Source: Plantibacter sp. Leaf314 (GTDB lineage: Bacteria > Actinomycetota > Actinomycetes > Actinomycetales > Microbacteriaceae). From it: a stretch of 64,000 bases of DNA. The stretch is from positions 1,082,875 to 1,146,874 of the forward strand of contig NZ_LMOB01000001.1 of NCBI RefSeq assembly GCF_001423185.1, written 5' to 3'. The notes under the pieces are model-generated. The model was not told the DNA's origin. It made no database searches and saw only the letters and a program-made list of their open reading frames with translations. Each line of letters opens with the position of its first letter. Positions within the stretch are counted from its first letter, which is position 1. The translations under genes were made by a program, and so were the position numbers. Shown here piece after piece: positions 62,376 to 64,000 of the stretch.

Positions 62376-63538
62376 AGGGTACTCCTTGCCGTGCCGGTGG
62401 AGAGATCCTCCGGCGGGGTCGTTGCTCTGGGCAGGCGGATGGTGAAAGTCGAACCGCGGCCGAGTTGCGACCAGACCTTGACCTCCCCGCCATGGTTGTG
62501 GACGGTGTGCTTGACGATACTCAGCCCGAGGCCGGTGCCGCCGGTGTGCCGGGACCGAGCCTGGTCGACGCGGAAGAACCGTTCGAACACGCGGTCGCGG
62601 TCCTCCTCGGCGATCCCGACCCCCTGATCGGTGACGGCGATCTCGACGACGTCGTCGACCGCGCGGACCCCGACCCCCACCTGGGCGCCGGTCGGCGAGT
62701 AGTGGATCGCGTTCGAGATGAGGTTGTGCACGGCGACGACGAGCATCGCCTCGTCGCCGTAGACCTCGAGGTTCTTGCCCCCGCGGACCGACAGGCCGAC
62801 GCCAGTGGCGTCCGCCGGGACGCGGTTCTGGTCGACCGCGGCGGCGATCACGCGGTCGAGCCGCACGAGCTCCGGCTGATGGAGCGCGTCGGCCGCCTGC
62901 AGCCGGGACAGGTCGATGATCTCCGCCGTCATCCGCGTGAGTCGATGGGACTCGGTCGCGAGTCGGCTGGCGAACCGCTTGACCCGTTCCGGGTCGTCGG
63001 CCGCGGTGTCGAGCGCCTCGGAGAGGAGGCCGATGGCACCGATCGGCGTCTTCAGCTCGTGGCTGATGTTCGCGATGAAGTCCCGACGGACCTCGTCCAG
63101 GCGGCGCGCCTCGGTGTGGTCTTCGGCGAGCAACAGGATGAAGCGGGAGCCGAGCGGCGCAGCGCGCACCCGGAGGTGTCTCGTCGCCTCACCGAACCGG
63201 CCGAGGGCCAGTTCCAGGTCGCTCGTCACGGCGTCTCCGGTGCGGCGGACCTCGAGCGCGAGGTCGATGAGTTCCTGATTGTCAAGCACGCGGTCGCGGA
63301 CCAGGCCGAGCGCGAAGGCTCCAGGCGACGCCTTGAGCACGTTGTTCGACGGGTCGACGACGATACCGGCGCTGTCGAGGGCCTCGAGCACCTGGTCGAC
63401 CCCATCCGGCACGACCGGGTTCACGACCGTCGCAGCGCGCTCGCCACGGCGGAGGGCGAGGGTGATGAGGGCGACGAAACCGCCCCCGACGATGAGGCCG
63501 AGTGCCAACGCGATCAGCACCAACCACATGGTGTCCAT
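62372..63538 (-). CDS. senX3: sensor histidine kinase SenX3
   Basis: A 388-residue kinase. One membrane hairpin lies at about 5-28. A PAS-like domain spans about 50-155 (LDSAGIVVDPSNNVLKASPGA). The H-box is FIANISHELKTPIGAIGLL, and the ATPase has NLISNAIHYS, DQGVGIAEED and GGTGLGLSIVKHTV. Its partner is RegX3. ATG 63538 follows a TAACGT box by seven bases. It diverges from phoU, the usual neighbour. Confidence 0.94.
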   Translation of the reverse strand: MDTMWLVLIALALGLIVGGGFVALITLALRRGERAATVVNPVVPDGVDQVLEALDSAGIVVDPSNNVLKASPGAFALGLVRDRVLDNQELIDLALEVRRTGDAVTSDLELALGRFGEATRHLRVRAAPLGSRFILLLAEDHTEARRLDEVRRDFIANISHELKTPIGAIGLLSEALDTAADDPERVKRFASRLATESHRLTRMTAEIIDLSRLQAADALHQPELVRLDRVIAAAVDQNRVPADATGVGLSVRGGKNLEVYGDEAMLVVAVHNLISNAIHYSPTGAQVGVGVRAVDDVVEIAVTDQGVGIAEEDRDRVFERFFRVDQARSRHTGGTGLGLSIVKHTVHNHGGEVKVWSQLGRGSTFTIRLPRATTPPEDLSTGTARSTL

Positions 63539-63545
63539 GGGTACT

Positions 63546-63551
63546 ACGTTA
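63546..63551 (-). promoter_or_regulatory. -10 box (TAACGT) of senX3
   Basis: TAACGT on the minus strand ends seven bases before ATG 63538. Confidence 0.5.
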
Positions 63552-63601
63552 CTCAGTCCGCTGGAGGCCGAACTCGCGAATACCCCGCCACTTCGACGAC
63601 T

Positions 63602-63630
63602 GTTCACGCGCGGGGCCCCAACTGTTAACC
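63602..63630 (+). promoter_or_regulatory. candidate Pho/RegX3 repeat
   Basis: GTTCACG at 63602 and GTTAACC at 63624 are 22 bases apart, twice the 11-base period of actinobacterial PHO boxes. The middle unit is not recognisable. It lies between senX3 and phoU. Confidence 0.4.
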
Positions 63631-63704
63631 TTGGTTCGGCATCATCGGCGGAGCGGGCATCTGCCTGCCCACCGCCAGGTCACGGAAGGACGGCACCCAG
63701 AGCC

Positions 63705-64000
63705 ATGCGCGAGGTATTCCAGCAGTCACTGCGAGAGGTCCAGGATCGCCTGGTCGAGATCGCCGAGCTCGTCACGATCTCCATCGAGAAGGCGACGCAG
63801 TCCTTCGGCAACTCGGACGTCGCCGTGGCCGAAGAGGTCATCGCCAACGACAACCGCATCGACCAGCTCGCCATCGAACTCGACGAACTCGCGATCGACA
63901 TCCTCGCCCGCCAGCAGCCGGTGGCCCGCGACCTGCGCATCGTCGTCAGTGCCCTGCGGATCAGCGCCTCGCTCGAGCGGATGGGCGACATGGCCGAGCA
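63705..64000 (+). CDS. phoU: phosphate transport regulator PhoU, N-terminal part
   Basis: The first 98 codons of a gene that runs out of the window. The protein starts MREVFQQSLREVQDRL and continues with helical PhoU repeats, including the EVIANDNRIDQLAIELDE segment and RQQPVARDLRIVVSALRI, which carries the conserved metal-binding family motif. PhoU damps phosphate uptake and SenX3/RegX3-type signalling. Opposite-strand neighbours senX3-regX3 support the call. Confidence 0.92.
   Translation, partial: MREVFQQSLREVQDRLVEIAELVTISIEKATQSFGNSDVAVAEEVIANDNRIDQLAIELDELAIDILARQQPVARDLRIVVSALRISASLERMGDMAE

Overview
The window is 64 kb of high-GC actinobacterial chromosome, most likely from the family Microbacteriaceae. 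Signs of this are an IspD-IspF fusion, an IdeR-type DtxR repressor, CarD, a SepX/GlpR-RimJ-GalU block, DUF3027 beside a two-domain cold-shock protein, and a DUF4011-like helicase with a C-terminal domain of the MTES_1575 nuclease type. Genes are dense and most are recognisable. I see no insertion sequences, prophage genes, CRISPR arrays or rRNA. Three tRNAs (Ala-CGC, Arg-CCT, Thr-TGT) lie on the minus strand. The genus cannot be fixed from the sequence alone.

Layout. 1-11 kb is accessory metabolism: a hydrolase fragment, an acyl-CoA dehydrogenase-fold protein, a CsoR/RcnR-type metal sensor with its operator, a DUF445 membrane protein, two MFS carriers, an aldose 1-epimerase, a serine hydrolase and an SIS-domain protein. 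11-19 kb holds an MscS channel, an AlaDH/PNT-fold dehydrogenase, tRNA-Ala and the conserved block sepX-rimJ-galU / fthC-fmdB-mscL, which here lacks the glp/moeA gene normally found between galU and rimJ. 19-27 kb holds the large degenerate helicase-nuclease with a 71-residue partner, a ROK regulator, a GT4 glycosyltransferase, a Gfo/Idh/MocA oxidoreductase and a LysM lipoprotein. 27-34 kb holds a CitMHS citrate transporter diverging from its CitA/CitB-type two-component system, a TetR and a LysR regulator, tRNA-Arg and an HNH nuclease with a long structured leader. 34-43 kb holds a CHAP cell-wall hydrolase, an IdeR-like repressor, serC, DUF3027, a cold-shock protein and the XPB helicase with its companion. 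43-53 kb holds a TcrA/TcrY-like two-component pair, a WXG100 protein, groEL with CIRCE control, cspA, a LytR_C protein, DUF3263, msrB, a nitroreductase, a YdcZ-type carrier, tRNA-Thr and a DsbA-like thiol protein. 53-64 kb holds an MsiK/UgpC-type ATPase, a DUF4032 kinase-like protein, cysS-rlmB, an AlkZ-like glycosylase, carD-ispDF, a lipoprotein, senX3-regX3 and the start of phoU.

Regulation. About twenty genes have a -10-like hexamer ending 6 or 7 bases before the start codon and no Shine-Dalgarno sequence. This indicates leaderless mRNAs and was used to choose many starts. Clear operators are the CsoR palindrome over the csoR -10 box, two CIRCE-type repeats on the groEL promoter, a palindrome upstream of the TetR gene, and a possible Pho/RegX3 repeat between senX3 and phoU.

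Most worth a second look: the helicase-like protein whose ATPase motifs have lost their catalytic residues although the reading frame is intact; the leader of the HNH gene, with a strand-specific intrinsic terminator and a hairpin hiding the ribosome site; the missing glp gene; and the AlkZ-like gene inserted on the opposite strand in the carD-ispDF-cysS-rlmB block, sharing a 40-bp face-to-face promoter with cysS.
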